A stretch of DNA of 64,000 nucleotides from Stenotrophomonas maltophilia (GCA_009912235.1 WNDS01000001.1:806001-870000), one strand, 5' to 3'. Shown: positions 29,172-40,795, counted from the first letter of the stretch. Notes: generated by a model not told the origin, from the letters alone. Program-made: numbers and translations.

Positions 29172-32030
29172 TCAGGCCACCGCGTCTTCGCGTAACGCCG
29201 GGCGGCCGAGCAGGTAGCCCTGGCCGTAATCGCAGCCCAGTTCCCGCAGGGTGTTGCGCTGGGCGTCGGTCTCGATGCCCTCGCCGATGGTTTCCAGGCC
29301 CAGCGTATGCGCCAGCGAGATCACCCCTTCCACCAGCGCGCGCGTGCCCTGTGTTTCCCCGTGCAGGCCGGCGATGAAACTCTGGTCGATCTTCAGCGTG
29401 TTGATCGGGAAGCGGTGCAGGTAGGACAGCGCCGAGAAGCCGGTGCCGAAGTCGTCCAGCTGCACCTGGATGCCGCGCTCGCGCAGCACCTGCAGGATGC
29501 GCAGCGTGCGCGGGCCATCGTCCAGCAGCGCCACCTCGGTGATCTCCAGCCGCAGCCGGCGCGGGTCGGCGTCGAAGGCTTCGATCAACCCGAACAGGCG
29601 CTCGGTGAAGTCCAGCACGCGGAAATGCCGCGGTGACACGTTCACCGAGACATAGCCCTGCCCGCCACGGGCCAGGGTGGCGATGACCTGCTCGTAGATC
29701 AGCCAGTCCACCTGCTCGATCAGGCCGCTTTCCTCGCCCAGGTCCAGGAACGCGCTGGGCGGCAGCATGCCACGGCGTTCATGGCGCCAGCGCAGCAGCG
29801 CTTCGTGGCCGACCACTTCGCCATCGGCCAGGCGCACGATGGGCTGGTAATACGGCAGGAAATCGCGGTTGTTGATCGCCCGCCGCAGGTCGGCTTCCAG
29901 GTCCAGGCTGCGCATGGCCTGCTCGCGCATGTCCTCATCGAAGATCGCGCAGCGGTCCTGGCCCTGCGCCTTGGCCCGGTACATCGCCGCGTCGGCATCG
30001 CGCAGCATCTCCTCGCCATTGCGGTAGCGCGGGTGCCACAGCGCGATGCCCAGGCTGCCGGAGGGAAACAGTTCGCGGCCCGCCACCCACATCGATTTCT
30101 GCAGCGCCAGCAGCAGGCGCTGGCCGAAATCCAGCGCCTGCACCAGGCCCAGCGGGCACTGCAGCAGGATCGCGAATTCGTCGCCGCCCAGCCGCGCCAC
30201 CACGTCGTCGGTACCCACCATCAACACGATGCGCTTGGCCACTTCCACCAGCATGCGGTCGCCGGCGGCGTGGCCGATGCTGTCGTTGACCAGCTTGAAG
30301 CGGTCCAGGTCCAGGAACAGCATGGCAAAGGTGGCCGACGGGGTGGCGCGCGCACGCAGCAGCGCGTCGTCCAGGCGGTCCAACAGGTGCAGGCGATTGG
30401 GCAGCCCGGTCAGCGCATCGTGCATGGCCTGGTGGGTCAGGCGCTGCTCGGCACGCAGGCACTCGGCAATCTGGTCCAGCAGTTTTTCGTTGACCTCGGC
30501 CAGTTCGCGGGTGCGTTCCTCCACGCGTTTTTCCAGCTCGGCATGGGCCAGCCGCAACCGCTGCTGGTCGCGCTGGCGGGCCAGGCCGGTGCCGATGTTC
30601 TGCGCCACGAAGGTCAGCAGGCGCTGGTCCTGCAGGGTGAAGGCCACATCGGCGCTGTAGCTCTGCACCACGATGTCCCCGACCACTTCATCGTCGCGCA
30701 GCAGCGGCACACCCAGCCAGCACTGCGCACGCACACCCGATTCGCGCACCTTGCCGCTGGCATTGAGGGCTGCGATTTCCGGGGCCGAGGCCAGCAGCGG
30801 CACGCGGTTGCGCACCACGTACTCGGTCAGGCCTTCGCTGAAGGGGCGCGGCGCGCGCGTGGGGGTGTAGGCATCGACCGAGTAGACGAACTCCAGGCCG
30901 TCGCCGGAGGCATTGACCAGGGCGATGTAGAAATTGCTGGCGTCCAGCAGGCTGGCGACCACGCCATGCACCTGCCCGTAATACTGCTCCAGGCTTTCGG
31001 CCGCCATAGCCATGCCGGCGATGTTGTACAGGGCGGTCTGCAATTTTTCGGCGCGGCGGCGCTCGAATACCTCGTCCTGCAGGCTGCTGTTGGCACGGCG
31101 CAGTTCCTGGGTACGGCGTTCAACCTGCCCTTCCAGCTGCGCATTGGCCTGGCGGCGGTCCATAGCGGTGAGGATGTGCTGGGCCACAAAGCCCAGCAGC
31201 GCGCGCTCGGCCTCGCCGTAACGGGCATGGTGGTCGTAGCTCTGCACCACCACCGCACCGCAGACGCGGCCATCGCGCAGCATCGGCACGCCCAGCCAGT
31301 CCAGGCTCTGCGGGCCGTGGCGTGAATCGGGCGTCTGGTTCTCGCGCGCCAGCAGCTCGCGCGACGGGCCGCTCAGCGCGCGGCCGTGGCGCAGCAGCGC
31401 GAAGGTCAAGCTGCGCGGCATCTCGCGTTCTTCGTAGAAGCGCTCGGGGTCGGCCTGGAAATCGTCGATCTGGTCGGCGAAATAGAGGAAGCGGATGCGC
31501 CGGCGCACATCGTCGTACTCGACGATGTAGCAGTTCTGCGCATACATCAGCGTGTTGAGCACGTCGTGCACGCGGTGCAGCATCTGCTCCATTTCCAGGT
31601 CCGCTCCGGCCAGGTCGGCAATCTGGAACAGCGCCTGCTGCAGCCGCTCGGCATCTTCCAGCGCACGTATCTGCCCGGCCTGGCGCCCGCCCTGCAGCGC
31701 CAGCTCCAGCCCCAGCCGCGCCAGTGCCCACCAGGCCGCATCGGGCGCGGCACCTTCGACAGCCAGCACGAAATGCGCATCGTCATGCGACCAGCGCTCG
31801 GCGTGGATGCCGGCACCGGCCAGCGCGCCTTCGGTCCACGGGTCCTGCAGCGGTGCGTGCGTGGGCCGCTGTGGATGGCCGCGCCAGCCACGCCCCAGCC
31901 GCGCCTCGTCCCAGCCGGCGGTCAGCCGGCCCGGGCCGGGCAGCAGCGCATGCAACGCCTGCAGCAACACCTCCGGCACCACGGCGTCGCGTTGCGGCTC
32001 ATCCTGCGCACTGGCTGGCTCTGTGGACAA
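29172..32030 (-). CDS. GAF-GAF-GGDEF-EAL cyclic-di-GMP signalling protein
   Basis: A 952-residue cytoplasmic signalling protein. A unique N-terminus (1-110) precedes two GAF-like sensor domains (about 115-280 and 325-480), each followed by coiled-coil linkers, then a GGDEF domain (about 530-690) and an EAL domain (about 700-945). The cyclase motif is intact (RLGGDEFAI) and the phosphodiesterase motif is intact (HEALLRW, with DDFGTG and KIDQSF). It could therefore make or degrade c-di-GMP depending on the sensed ligand. There are no membrane helices. The start at 32030 is the longest open form. Confidence 0.9.
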   Translation of the reverse strand: MSTEPASAQDEPQRDAVVPEVLLQALHALLPGPGRLTAGWDEARLGRGWRGHPQRPTHAPLQDPWTEGALAGAGIHAERWSHDDAHFVLAVEGAAPDAAWWALARLGLELALQGGRQAGQIRALEDAERLQQALFQIADLAGADLEMEQMLHRVHDVLNTLMYAQNCYIVEYDDVRRRIRFLYFADQIDDFQADPERFYEEREMPRSLTFALLRHGRALSGPSRELLARENQTPDSRHGPQSLDWLGVPMLRDGRVCGAVVVQSYDHHARYGEAERALLGFVAQHILTAMDRRQANAQLEGQVERRTQELRRANSSLQDEVFERRRAEKLQTALYNIAGMAMAAESLEQYYGQVHGVVASLLDASNFYIALVNASGDGLEFVYSVDAYTPTRAPRPFSEGLTEYVVRNRVPLLASAPEIAALNASGKVRESGVRAQCWLGVPLLRDDEVVGDIVVQSYSADVAFTLQDQRLLTFVAQNIGTGLARQRDQQRLRLAHAELEKRVEERTRELAEVNEKLLDQIAECLRAEQRLTHQAMHDALTGLPNRLHLLDRLDDALLRARATPSATFAMLFLDLDRFKLVNDSIGHAAGDRMLVEVAKRIVLMVGTDDVVARLGGDEFAILLQCPLGLVQALDFGQRLLLALQKSMWVAGRELFPSGSLGIALWHPRYRNGEEMLRDADAAMYRAKAQGQDRCAIFDEDMREQAMRSLDLEADLRRAINNRDFLPYYQPIVRLADGEVVGHEALLRWRHERRGMLPPSAFLDLGEESGLIEQVDWLIYEQVIATLARGGQGYVSVNVSPRHFRVLDFTERLFGLIEAFDADPRRLRLEITEVALLDDGPRTLRILQVLRERGIQVQLDDFGTGFSALSYLHRFPINTLKIDQSFIAGLHGETQGTRALVEGVISLAHTLGLETIGEGIETDAQRNTLRELGCDYGQGYLLGRPALREDAVA

Positions 32031-32176
32031 TTGGACATCTCATGGGCACCGGATGCCCGGCACCACCCCCTGGATCGGCGAGCATAACGCAACGATGGGG
32101 GGGCAATGGAAGCCCGGCAACCCCATTGTGTGCGTTGGCACGTTCCTGCGTGTGAATCCAAGCCGCTGACTGCCCG

Positions 32177-32795
32177 ATGTCCGCCCTGCCCCGCCACCGC
32201 CCCGGCTATCCGCCACCGCTGCCAGCCGCTACGCTGTGCGCCGTGGATGCCCTCGCCCTGCCAACCGATGAAGCCTTGATGCTGGCCTGGGCCGCCGGCG
32301 ACGTGAAGGCGTTCGAGGCGCTGTACACGCGCCACCGCAAGCGCCTGTTCGGCTTCCTGCTGCGCCAGCTGTGCGACAGTGCGCTGGCCGAGGAGCTGTA
32401 CCAGGACGTCTGACAGCGGGTGATCAGCGCGCGCCGGCTGGCAGCCCGAGGCCGCCTTCACCACCTGGCTGTTCCGCATTGCGCACAACCGCCTCAACGA
32501 CCATTGGCGCGCCGCCCGCCACCGGCCATCGGCGCCGGCCGACGCCGAGCTGCGGCTGGCTGCGCTGGAAGACGGGCAGACACCGGAAGCCAAGCTTTCC
32601 GATTTCGAACAGCGCCGGCGCATCCAGCTGGCGATGGAACAGCTGCCGCCGGAACAGCGCGAAGTGCTGGCCCTGCGACTGGAACAGGAACTGAGCCTGG
32701 AGGACATCGGACAGATCACCGGCGTTGGCCGGGAGACCGTGAAATCGCGGCTGCGCTATGCGATGGACAAGCTGCGGTCGGGGCTGAACCCATGA
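32177..32795 (+). pseudogene. ECF-type RNA polymerase sigma factor, frame broken twice
   Basis: An extracytoplasmic-function sigma factor of about 206 residues if repaired. Region 2 (AWAAGDVKAFEALYTRHRKRLFGFLL, here residues 36-61) and region 4 (LPPEQREVLALRLEQELSLEDIG) are well conserved. Two lesions separate them: a TGA at 32411-32413 where the family has Trp (QDVWQRV), and two missing bases in a CG repeat at 32428-32435. The stop overlaps the start of the next gene (ATGA), so sigma and its putative anti-sigma are coupled. Two lesions in one gene make true inactivation more credible here than elsewhere. Confidence 0.8.
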
Positions 32796-33741
32796 ACCAG
32801 AACGAACCGCTGACGCCGGAAGAACGCGAGCTGGCCCGCCTGCTCGGCCGCAGCGCCGACAAGGCGCCGCCGCCCGCGCTGGACGCGGCCATCCTGGCGG
32901 CGGCGCGCGCCTCGGTGCAGGCCGCCCCGGAGGCTGCCGCGGCTGCCACCAGCGCTGCAGGGCCGCGTGCGCAGCGCCCGCGCCAGCGCTGGCCGGCTGT
33001 GTTCGGCGTGGCCGCCTCGGTCGTGTTCGCCGTCGGCCTGGCCTGGCAGCTGCGCCCGGAACCGCCGCCGGTACCGGTACTGGAAGCGAGCACGGCCAGC
33101 GCACCTGCAGATGCCAGCGCAGCGGACGACAACGCACGCAACGCCGCGCCCGCGCCTGATGCAGCTGACCTGCAGGCAGCGCCCATGGCCGCTGCCGCGC
33201 CAGAGGCCGACGCCGCACCGGCAGAGGCCACCGCGCGCCGCATCGAACCGGTGGCAGCCAAGGCCAAGGTCGACGCCGTTCCCGCGCCGCAGCCGCAGCC
33301 GATCAGCACGCCGCCGGCCAAGCGCGCGGTCGTGCCGCCGCCTGCCCCCCTGCTCCGCCGCCGCCGGCCGCGCCCGCAGCGTTTGCCGCGCCGGCACCGA
33401 TGATGGCCGACAGCGCAGGCGCACCTGCCGCGGCCATGGCCGAAGACACCGTGATGGACCGCGTGGCCGAACCGGCGCCTGCGCCCGCCGCTCGTGCGAT
33501 GGCTCGCCAGAGCGCGCCGGGGGTAATGCGCCGCAGCGTGGCCGGTGCCCTCAGCGCCGAGGCGGTGCAGCACGAAGTGGACGCCGATGCACAGCTGCCG
33601 CGCCGGCAGTGGCTGATGAAGATCCGCGAGCGCCGCGACAGCGGGCAGCAGGATCTGGCCCGTGCCAGCCTGGAGCGCTATCTGCAGCAGTACCCCGAAG
33701 CACGTCTGCCCAAGGACCTGCGGCCGCTGCTGGACGATTGA
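32792..33741 (+). pseudogene. Putative single-span anti-sigma factor, frame broken in a C run
   Basis: Translation starts inside the sigma-factor stop, the usual arrangement for an anti-sigma partner. A short cytoplasmic head (1-65) is followed by one membrane helix (WPAVFGVAASVVFAVGLAW, about 69-87). A long Ala/Pro-rich periplasmic stretch follows, then a C-terminal helical segment (LPRRQWLMKIRERRDSGQQ). One base is missing in the C6 run at 33345-33350; repair gives 316 residues. No ZAS-type HxxxCxxC zinc motif is seen, so the anti-sigma role rests on position and topology. Confidence 0.65.
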
Positions 33742-33784
33742 GGCCGGCGGCCGGCCTGCGCGCGCAGGCCGTAGAATGGCGGTG

Positions 33785-34375
33785 ATGTCCGATACCCTTG
33801 CCACCGCTGTCAGCCACAGCCTGGAAATCAAGCACAGCCGCTTCACCGCCCACGCCGCCCCCATCGACAATGCGGCCGACGCCTTGGTGTTCCTGCAGCA
33901 GGTGGCCGTGGCCGATGCCACCCACAACTGCTGGGCCTACCGGCATGGCCAGGAGTACCGTTCCAGCGACGATGGCGAGCCCTCCGGCACCGCCGGCCGC
34001 CCGATTCTGGCGGCCATCGATGGCCAGGGCTTCGACCGGGTGGTGGTCACGCGCTGGTACGGCGGCATCAAGCTGGGGGCCGGCGGGCTGGTGCGGGCCT
34101 ACGGCGGCACAGCGGCCGAATGCCTGCGCACCGCACCGCGCCAGCCGCTGGTGGCGCTGCCCCGGCTGCAGCTGCTGGCCGGCTTCGAGGATCTGGGCGT
34201 GCTGCACGCCGCGCTGGCCGCGCATGCGGCCGACAAGCAGGATGAACAGTTCGACGCAGACGGCGTGCAGGTGCAGATCACGCTGCCGCTGGACCAGGTG
34301 CAGGCATTGAAAACCCGCCTGCGCGACGCCACCCGTAACCGTATCCGTTTCCGTGATGACGCCCAGGATGACTGA
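33785..34375 (+). CDS. YigZ/IMPACT family protein
   Basis: A 196-residue member of the YigZ/IMPACT family (ribosomal S5-like fold; role in translation or stress control suspected). Conserved: KHSRFTAHAAPI, THNCWAYRHG, DDGEPSGTAGRPIL and the hallmark RWYGGIKLGAGGLVRAY. ATG 33785 is preferred; an in-frame ATG at 33776 adds three residues. Its stop overlaps the start region of the ABC exporter. Confidence 0.9.
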   Translation: MSDTLATAVSHSLEIKHSRFTAHAAPIDNAADALVFLQQVAVADATHNCWAYRHGQEYRSSDDGEPSGTAGRPILAAIDGQGFDRVVVTRWYGGIKLGAGGLVRAYGGTAAECLRTAPRQPLVALPRLQLLAGFEDLGVLHAALAAHAADKQDEQFDADGVQVQITLPLDQVQALKTRLRDATRNRIRFRDDAQDD

Positions 34376-34438
34376 CAAGGACGCTTCCCCGCCCCGCCGC
34401 TGCGCCGCCTCGGCAGCCTGCGCACCCTGTGGCCGTTC

Positions 34439-36133
<1,695 letters not shown>

Positions 36134-36206
36134 TGACGGCCGCCTAACAAGGGCCAACGCACGCTGGCCCTGCACCGCGCATCGCGGTGCTGGAAGGAGG
36201 ACCGCC

Positions 36207-36401
36207 ATGTCGTTTCGTCAGTTTCCCGCCGTGGACAGCAACGGCGAAAGCCACATCAACATCGAGTTCAAACCCGAAGCGGCCGCCGCGCACCATGCCA
36301 GCGATGCCACGCCGCGCTACGAACTGGAAGATGGGCGTGCACTGGTGCGCACCGGGCGCGAGTTCGTGACCAGCGGCGGCGAACTGCGGCTGTCGATCTG
36401 A
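36207..36401 (+). CDS. Small hypothetical protein
   Basis: A 64-residue soluble protein, unrecognised, with a very strong AAGGAGG ribosome site before the ATG at 36207. Sequence is acidic in the middle with mixed beta-like segments (SHINIEF, RYELEDGRALVRTGREFV). It is followed by a stem-loop at 36425-36447. The strong ribosome site and compact structure support a real, well-translated gene. It may be co-transcribed with the ABC exporter 73 bases upstream. Confidence 0.65.
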   Translation: MSFRQFPAVDSNGESHINIEFKPEAAAAHHASDATPRYELEDGRALVRTGREFVTSGGELRLSI

Positions 36402-36424
36402 GCCTCGACTCCTGCATCACCGCA

Positions 36425-36447
36425 GGCTGGCGAAATATTCGCCAGCC
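36425..36447 (+). terminator. Stem-loop after the small hypothetical gene
   Basis: A ten-base perfect stem GGCTGGCGAA-TAT-TTCGCCAGCC, 24 bases past the stop; only a weak T tract follows. Probable transcript-end structure. Confidence 0.45.
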
Positions 36448-36571
36448 ATCTTGACAGCGTTGCAGGCCAAGGGCTGGCGCCGGTTATCCACATGTTTGCG
36501 CAGCGCTCATCCACACCGCCTGTGGATGAATGTGGCTTCCTGCGTGTGCCACGGCGCTGCGAGCTGCCGAC

Positions 36572-37687
36572 TTAGCGCGGCAGCACCCGTCCGATGCCGG
36601 TGGCATCCGTTTCGGCCGCCGCCGCTTCCAGTGCCGCCGGGTTGGTACCGGCCACGAAACCGATGCGGAAATGCACTTCACCACTGGGGGTGCGCGAGGA
36701 ATGGATCGAGGCCAGGCTGATGCCGTGCTGCTCGAACACGTTCAGCAGCGCGCGCAGTGAGCCCGGGCGGTCCTCGGGCAGGTGCACCGACAGCGCGATG
36801 GTCTCGGTCAGGTCGGCCAGCAGATACCCCGCCCGTTCGAAGGTGTAGTTGCCCTCGGCCAGCACCTGCGTGCCGAAGGCCTCGCGGTTGGCGGCCAGCA
36901 GCTGCTGCCGGAATGCCGCGCGCGCCGCATCGTCGCCCTGCCCTACCTGGGCTTGCAGCGCCTGCAGCTGGCCCACCAGCCGTTCCAGCATCGGCGCCAC
37001 GTACGGGTTGCCGAACTGGATGTCTTCGTAGATGGCAGGATTGAGCGAGAGGATGCGCGTGATGATCGCCGTGTCCAGTTCGAACGAGGCCGAGCGGTAC
37101 GGCATCAACGCCGCCAGATCCCCCAGCTGCGGCTGGTACTCGCGCAGCACACCGGCCTGTGCCAGGTGGCTGGCGTGCACCATGGCCTGCACCAGCGCCA
37201 TCACCTGGTCGTGGCGGTCCGGCGTGGACTGCACGCACTCGGCCTGCAGCGCCGCGCACAGCTGCTGCACCCACGCCTGCCACGTGTCCAATCGTGCCCG
37301 GCAGACCACCATCACCCGGCCCTTCAGTGTGGGCGCCTTGGGTGGTGCGGTCATCGGGTGCAGGCCCACCACCTCGGCGTGCGAGGCAAGCATCGCCTGC
37401 ACCGGCGCTTCCTTCACCGAGGTGACATCCAGCCACAGCCGGCCGCGTTCACGCCCGGCCGATTGCCGCACGTACTCGGCAATCAGCGCCGGGGTGTGGC
37501 GGATGGGCGCGGAAAACACCAGCACATCGGCCTGCTCCAGCAGCTGTTCGGGGCTGTGCGACTGCGCATCGGCCGGATCGTGGCCGATCACCTGCAGCTG
37601 CATGCGTTCGCGGAAAAAGCGCGCCAGCCAGCGCCCGTAGGCACCGTCGCTGCCGACGATGCCTACCGTACGTGGCACTGCACTCAT
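36572..37687 (-). CDS. tyrA: Prephenate dehydrogenase with C-terminal ACT domain
   Basis: A 371-residue enzyme of tyrosine biosynthesis (prephenate to 4-hydroxyphenylpyruvate, NAD+). N-terminal Rossmann GIVGSDGAYGRWLARFF, the substrate region WLDVTSVKEAP and GLHPMTAPP, then the helical dimer domain. A C-terminal ACT domain (about 295-365, IALSVHLPEDRPGSLRALL) suggests feedback control by an aromatic amino acid. There is no chorismate-mutase domain. Its ATG overlaps the pdxY stop (ATGA), so translation is coupled. Confidence 0.9.
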   Translation of the reverse strand: MSAVPRTVGIVGSDGAYGRWLARFFRERMQLQVIGHDPADAQSHSPEQLLEQADVLVFSAPIRHTPALIAEYVRQSAGRERGRLWLDVTSVKEAPVQAMLASHAEVVGLHPMTAPPKAPTLKGRVMVVCRARLDTWQAWVQQLCAALQAECVQSTPDRHDQVMALVQAMVHASHLAQAGVLREYQPQLGDLAALMPYRSASFELDTAIITRILSLNPAIYEDIQFGNPYVAPMLERLVGQLQALQAQVGQGDDAARAAFRQQLLAANREAFGTQVLAEGNYTFERAGYLLADLTETIALSVHLPEDRPGSLRALLNVFEQHGISLASIHSSRTPSGEVHFRIGFVAGTNPAALEAAAAETDATGIGRVLPR

Positions 37688-38592
37688 GCCACGCGCTCGG
37701 CGCGGAAGCGGTTAGCGTTGGCCAGCGCGGCCGGGGCAGCGGCCAGCACCTCGAATTCCTCGTAGCCGTGGGCCAGGGTCGCCTCCAGCGCCGCATGGGT
37801 GCCGGCCACCGCGCGCGAGATGGCCTGCTGCATGGTTTCCCCGCGCAGCAGGAAGGCCACGATCAGCGCCATCAGCACATCGCCGGTACCGGCCACGTCC
37901 ACCGGCAACAACGGCGAAGTCCAGCGCCAGACTTCATCCTGGCTCACTGCCAGGGTGACCAGCTGCCCCGGTTCGCCGCCGACGCTGTGTGCCAGCACCC
38001 ACTGCGGGCCACGTGCCAGCAGGGTCTTGGAGGCGGCGATGGCATCGGCTTCGGCCAGCGCCGGCATCCCGGTCAGGCGGCCCAGTTCGAAGGCATTGGG
38101 GGTGACCAGCCAGGCGTGCGGCAGCAGGCGCTCGGCGAAGATCGCTTCCAGGCCCGGCTCCACGTAGGGGCCGGTGTGGGTATCGCCGATGACCGGGTCC
38201 AGGCAGTAGCGCAGCTGCGGGCAGGCCGGCAGGGTCTGGTCGAGCCAGTCGGCAAAGGCGGCGCCGTTGCCGACGCTGCCGAAGTAGCCGGAGACCAGCA
38301 TCTTCGCGCGCTGTGGCACGCCACGTTCGGCCGTGCCCTGCAGCAGTTCGGCGAACCAGTCGCTGGGCAGCACGCGGCCGCGGGTGGTCTCGTAGAACGG
38401 CGCGTTGCTGAGCAGCGTGGTGGGAATTTCGGCGACACGTACACCGAGGGCACGCAGCGGGGGGACGGCGGCGCTGTTGCCGGCGTGGCCGTAGACCAGC
38501 TGCGACTGCACCGAGATGACATCGATCGGCGAGGGGCCATCGGGCCGCTGGCGGCGGCCGTGGACCAAGTGGCTTTCAAGGGATTCGCTCAT
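37684..38592 (-). CDS. pdxY: Pyridoxal kinase PdxY
   Basis: A 302-residue ribokinase-fold enzyme that phosphorylates pyridoxal in vitamin B6 salvage. Visible: DVISVQSQLVYGHAGNSAAV, DPVIGD, TPNAFELGRL and the anion-hole/base motif VAGTGDVLMALIVA. The coupling with tyrA is unusual in function but clear in sequence (four-base overlap). Downstream enzymes such as aminotransferases use its product. Confidence 0.92.
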   Translation of the reverse strand: MSESLESHLVHGRRQRPDGPSPIDVISVQSQLVYGHAGNSAAVPPLRALGVRVAEIPTTLLSNAPFYETTRGRVLPSDWFAELLQGTAERGVPQRAKMLVSGYFGSVGNGAAFADWLDQTLPACPQLRYCLDPVIGDTHTGPYVEPGLEAIFAERLLPHAWLVTPNAFELGRLTGMPALAEADAIAASKTLLARGPQWVLAHSVGGEPGQLVTLAVSQDEVWRWTSPLLPVDVAGTGDVLMALIVAFLLRGETMQQAISRAVAGTHAALEATLAHGYEEFEVLAAAPAALANANRFRAERVA

Positions 38593-38702
38593 GCGCGCAT
38601 TTTACGCCCGCGTGCTGTATGCCAGTTCGATGATTGCAGGTGAAACGGTGCGCTTTCCAGGCAACGACCGGCAGCAACGGAAGCTGCCGGTCGTGCGTGG
38701 GC

Positions 38703-39905
38703 TCAGTGTGCCTGTGGCCGCGACGCCGGCAGCCACACCGCCACGATGCCCAGCAGCGGCAGGAAGGCGGTCAGCTGGTAGACGTACTCGATGCTGGTCT
38801 TGTCGGCCAGCAGGCCGAGCACGGCAGCGCCCAGGCCGCCCATGCCGAAGGCGAAGCCGAAGAACAGGCCCGAGACCATGCCGATGCGGTGCGGCATCAT
38901 TTCCTGCGCGTACACCACGATGGCCGAGAACGCCGAGGACAGCACGAAGCCGATCAGCACCGCCAGCACCGTGGTCCAGAACAGGTCGGCATGCGGCAGC
39001 GCCAGGGCGAACGGGGCCACGCCCAGGATCGAGGTCCAGATGATCGGCTTGCGGCCGATGCGGTCGCCCAGCGGGCCACCGAAGAAGCCGCCGGCTGCCG
39101 AAGCCACCAGGAACGCGAACAGGTGCAGCTGCGCCTGCTCCACCGGCACCCCGAAATGGTGCATCAGGTAGAAGGTGAAGTAGCTGCCGATGCTGGCCAT
39201 GTAGAAGTACTTGCTGAAGATCAGCACCAGCAGGATGGCCAGCACGCGCACCACCGTGGCGGTGGGAATCTTCGCCGGCGCCAGCGTGGTGTGCCCGGCC
39301 GGGCGCGGCGTGCCCAGGTGCAGCGAGTACCAGCGCCCGACATAGGTCAGCAGCGCGATGCCGATCAGCGCGGCACCGGCAAACCAGGATGCGGCGTGCT
39401 GGCCGTGCGGCACGATCACTGCCGCGGCGATCAGCGGGCCCAGCGCGGTACCGAAGTTGCCGCCGACCTGGAACACCGACTGCGCCAGGCCGTGGCGGCC
39501 ACCCGAGGCCAGCCGCGCGATGCGCGAGGCTTCCGGGTGAAAGATGGCAGAACCGATACCCACCAGCGCGGCGGCCACCAGCACCATCGTGTAGTTCGGC
39601 GCGAAGCCGAGCAGCAGCATGCCCAGCAGCGTGGAGACCATGCCGATCGGCAGCGAGTACGGCGCCGGGCGGCGGTCGGTCTGCAGGCCGACCAGCGGCT
39701 GGAAGATCGACGCGGTGAGCTGGTAGGTCAGCGTGATCAGGCCGATCTGGGTGAAGCTGAACGCGAACTCGCCCTTGATGACCGGGTAGATGGCCAGGAT
39801 CAGCGACTGCATCATGTCGTTGATCACGTGCGAGGTGGAAACAGCGGCCAGCACGCCGGTGGCGGCATTGCGGCGCGGGGTGGAGGTTGAAGCCAGTGTC
39901 GACAT
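38703..39905 (-). CDS. MFS transporter, fosmidomycin-resistance (Fsr) type
   Basis: A 400-residue, twelve-helix major-facilitator exporter. The block HVINDMMQSLILAIYPVIK near the N-terminus and the FQPLVGLQTDRRPAPYSLPIGM loop are typical of Fsr proteins, with a second repeat signature GGPLGDRIGRKP. Its true substrate is uncertain. It is transcribed away from an AraC-type regulator 73 bases off, which is likely to control it. ATG 39905 is chosen at the start of a short soluble head before the first helix. Confidence 0.87.
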   Translation of the reverse strand: MSTLASTSTPRRNAATGVLAAVSTSHVINDMMQSLILAIYPVIKGEFAFSFTQIGLITLTYQLTASIFQPLVGLQTDRRPAPYSLPIGMVSTLLGMLLLGFAPNYTMVLVAAALVGIGSAIFHPEASRIARLASGGRHGLAQSVFQVGGNFGTALGPLIAAAVIVPHGQHAASWFAGAALIGIALLTYVGRWYSLHLGTPRPAGHTTLAPAKIPTATVVRVLAILLVLIFSKYFYMASIGSYFTFYLMHHFGVPVEQAQLHLFAFLVASAAGGFFGGPLGDRIGRKPIIWTSILGVAPFALALPHADLFWTTVLAVLIGFVLSSAFSAIVVYAQEMMPHRIGMVSGLFFGFAFGMGGLGAAVLGLLADKTSIEYVYQLTAFLPLLGIVAVWLPASRPQAH

Positions 39906-39978
39906 GGGGGCGCAGACAGGTCCGGTGGGGCCGACCATGCTAGGGTGACGCCTCTGCCCATTCCGCCGCGATCTGGTG

Positions 39979-40782
39979 ATGCCCTATCGCAAAAAGGACA
40001 TTCCGCGTAGCTGCTCCCTCCGCCAGGGTGCGCCTTGGCGGGAAGTGCCCACACATTTCCCGGTCACCTGCCGGGTTCGTGACTACCCGGCCGGCTTCCA
40101 TATCTCCGGGCATTGGCACGAGCGCCACCAGCTGGTCTATGCCATGTCAGGGCTGATGGTGGTGCGCTCGGAGGTAGGCCGCTGGGTGGTGCCCTCCACC
40201 CGAGCCATCTGGATGCCGGCCGGCATGGCACACGCGGTGGACTGCATCGCCGACGTGCACATGCGCAGCCTGTACATCGACCCCAGCTTCGCCCCGCAGT
40301 TGCCAACCGAGCCGTTCTCGGTCGGCGTATCGCCGCTGCTGCGCGAGCTGCTGCATGTGGCCACGCTGATCGAGCAGCCGTTCGAGGAGGACACCCGCGA
40401 TGGCCGCGTGGTGCGCCTGCTGCTGGACGAACTGCACCGCATGGACGTGCTGCCACTGCACCTGCCCCAACCCACCGACCCGCGGCTGCAGCGCATCTGC
40501 CAGCACATCCAGAAGCATCCCGGCGACGAAGCCACACTGCAGGACTGGGCCGAAGCCCTGGCGGTGGACGCGAAAACCATCCAGCGCCACTTCGCCAGCG
40601 AACTGGGCATGACCTTCGGCCAGTGGCGGCAGCAGGCACGGCTGCTGGCAGCGATGGAACGGTTGGCGGTGGGCGAAAAAGTCATCGACGCGGCCCTGGC
40701 GATGGGCTACGACAGCCCCAGCGCGTTCACCAGCATGTTCAAGCGGCAGCTGGGGCAGACACCGGCCGCGTTTTTCCGCTGA
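39979..40782 (+). CDS. AraC-family transcription regulator
   Basis: A 267-residue regulator. An N-terminal cupin-like sensor domain (ISGHWHERHQLVYAMSG, VVPSTRAIWMPAGMAHAV) is followed by two AraC helix-turn-helix motifs (LQDWAEALAVDAKTIQRHF; VIDAALAMGYDSPSAFTSMF). The domain pairing resembles regulators that sense small molecules and control neighbouring exporters. It sits divergent to the Fsr-type transporter. ATG 39979 is used; a GTG directly before it is possible. Confidence 0.9.
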   Translation: MPYRKKDIPRSCSLRQGAPWREVPTHFPVTCRVRDYPAGFHISGHWHERHQLVYAMSGLMVVRSEVGRWVVPSTRAIWMPAGMAHAVDCIADVHMRSLYIDPSFAPQLPTEPFSVGVSPLLRELLHVATLIEQPFEEDTRDGRVVRLLLDELHRMDVLPLHLPQPTDPRLQRICQHIQKHPGDEATLQDWAEALAVDAKTIQRHFASELGMTFGQWRQQARLLAAMERLAVGEKVIDAALAMGYDSPSAFTSMFKRQLGQTPAAFFR

Positions 40783-40795
40783 TTTGTTGAACGGC

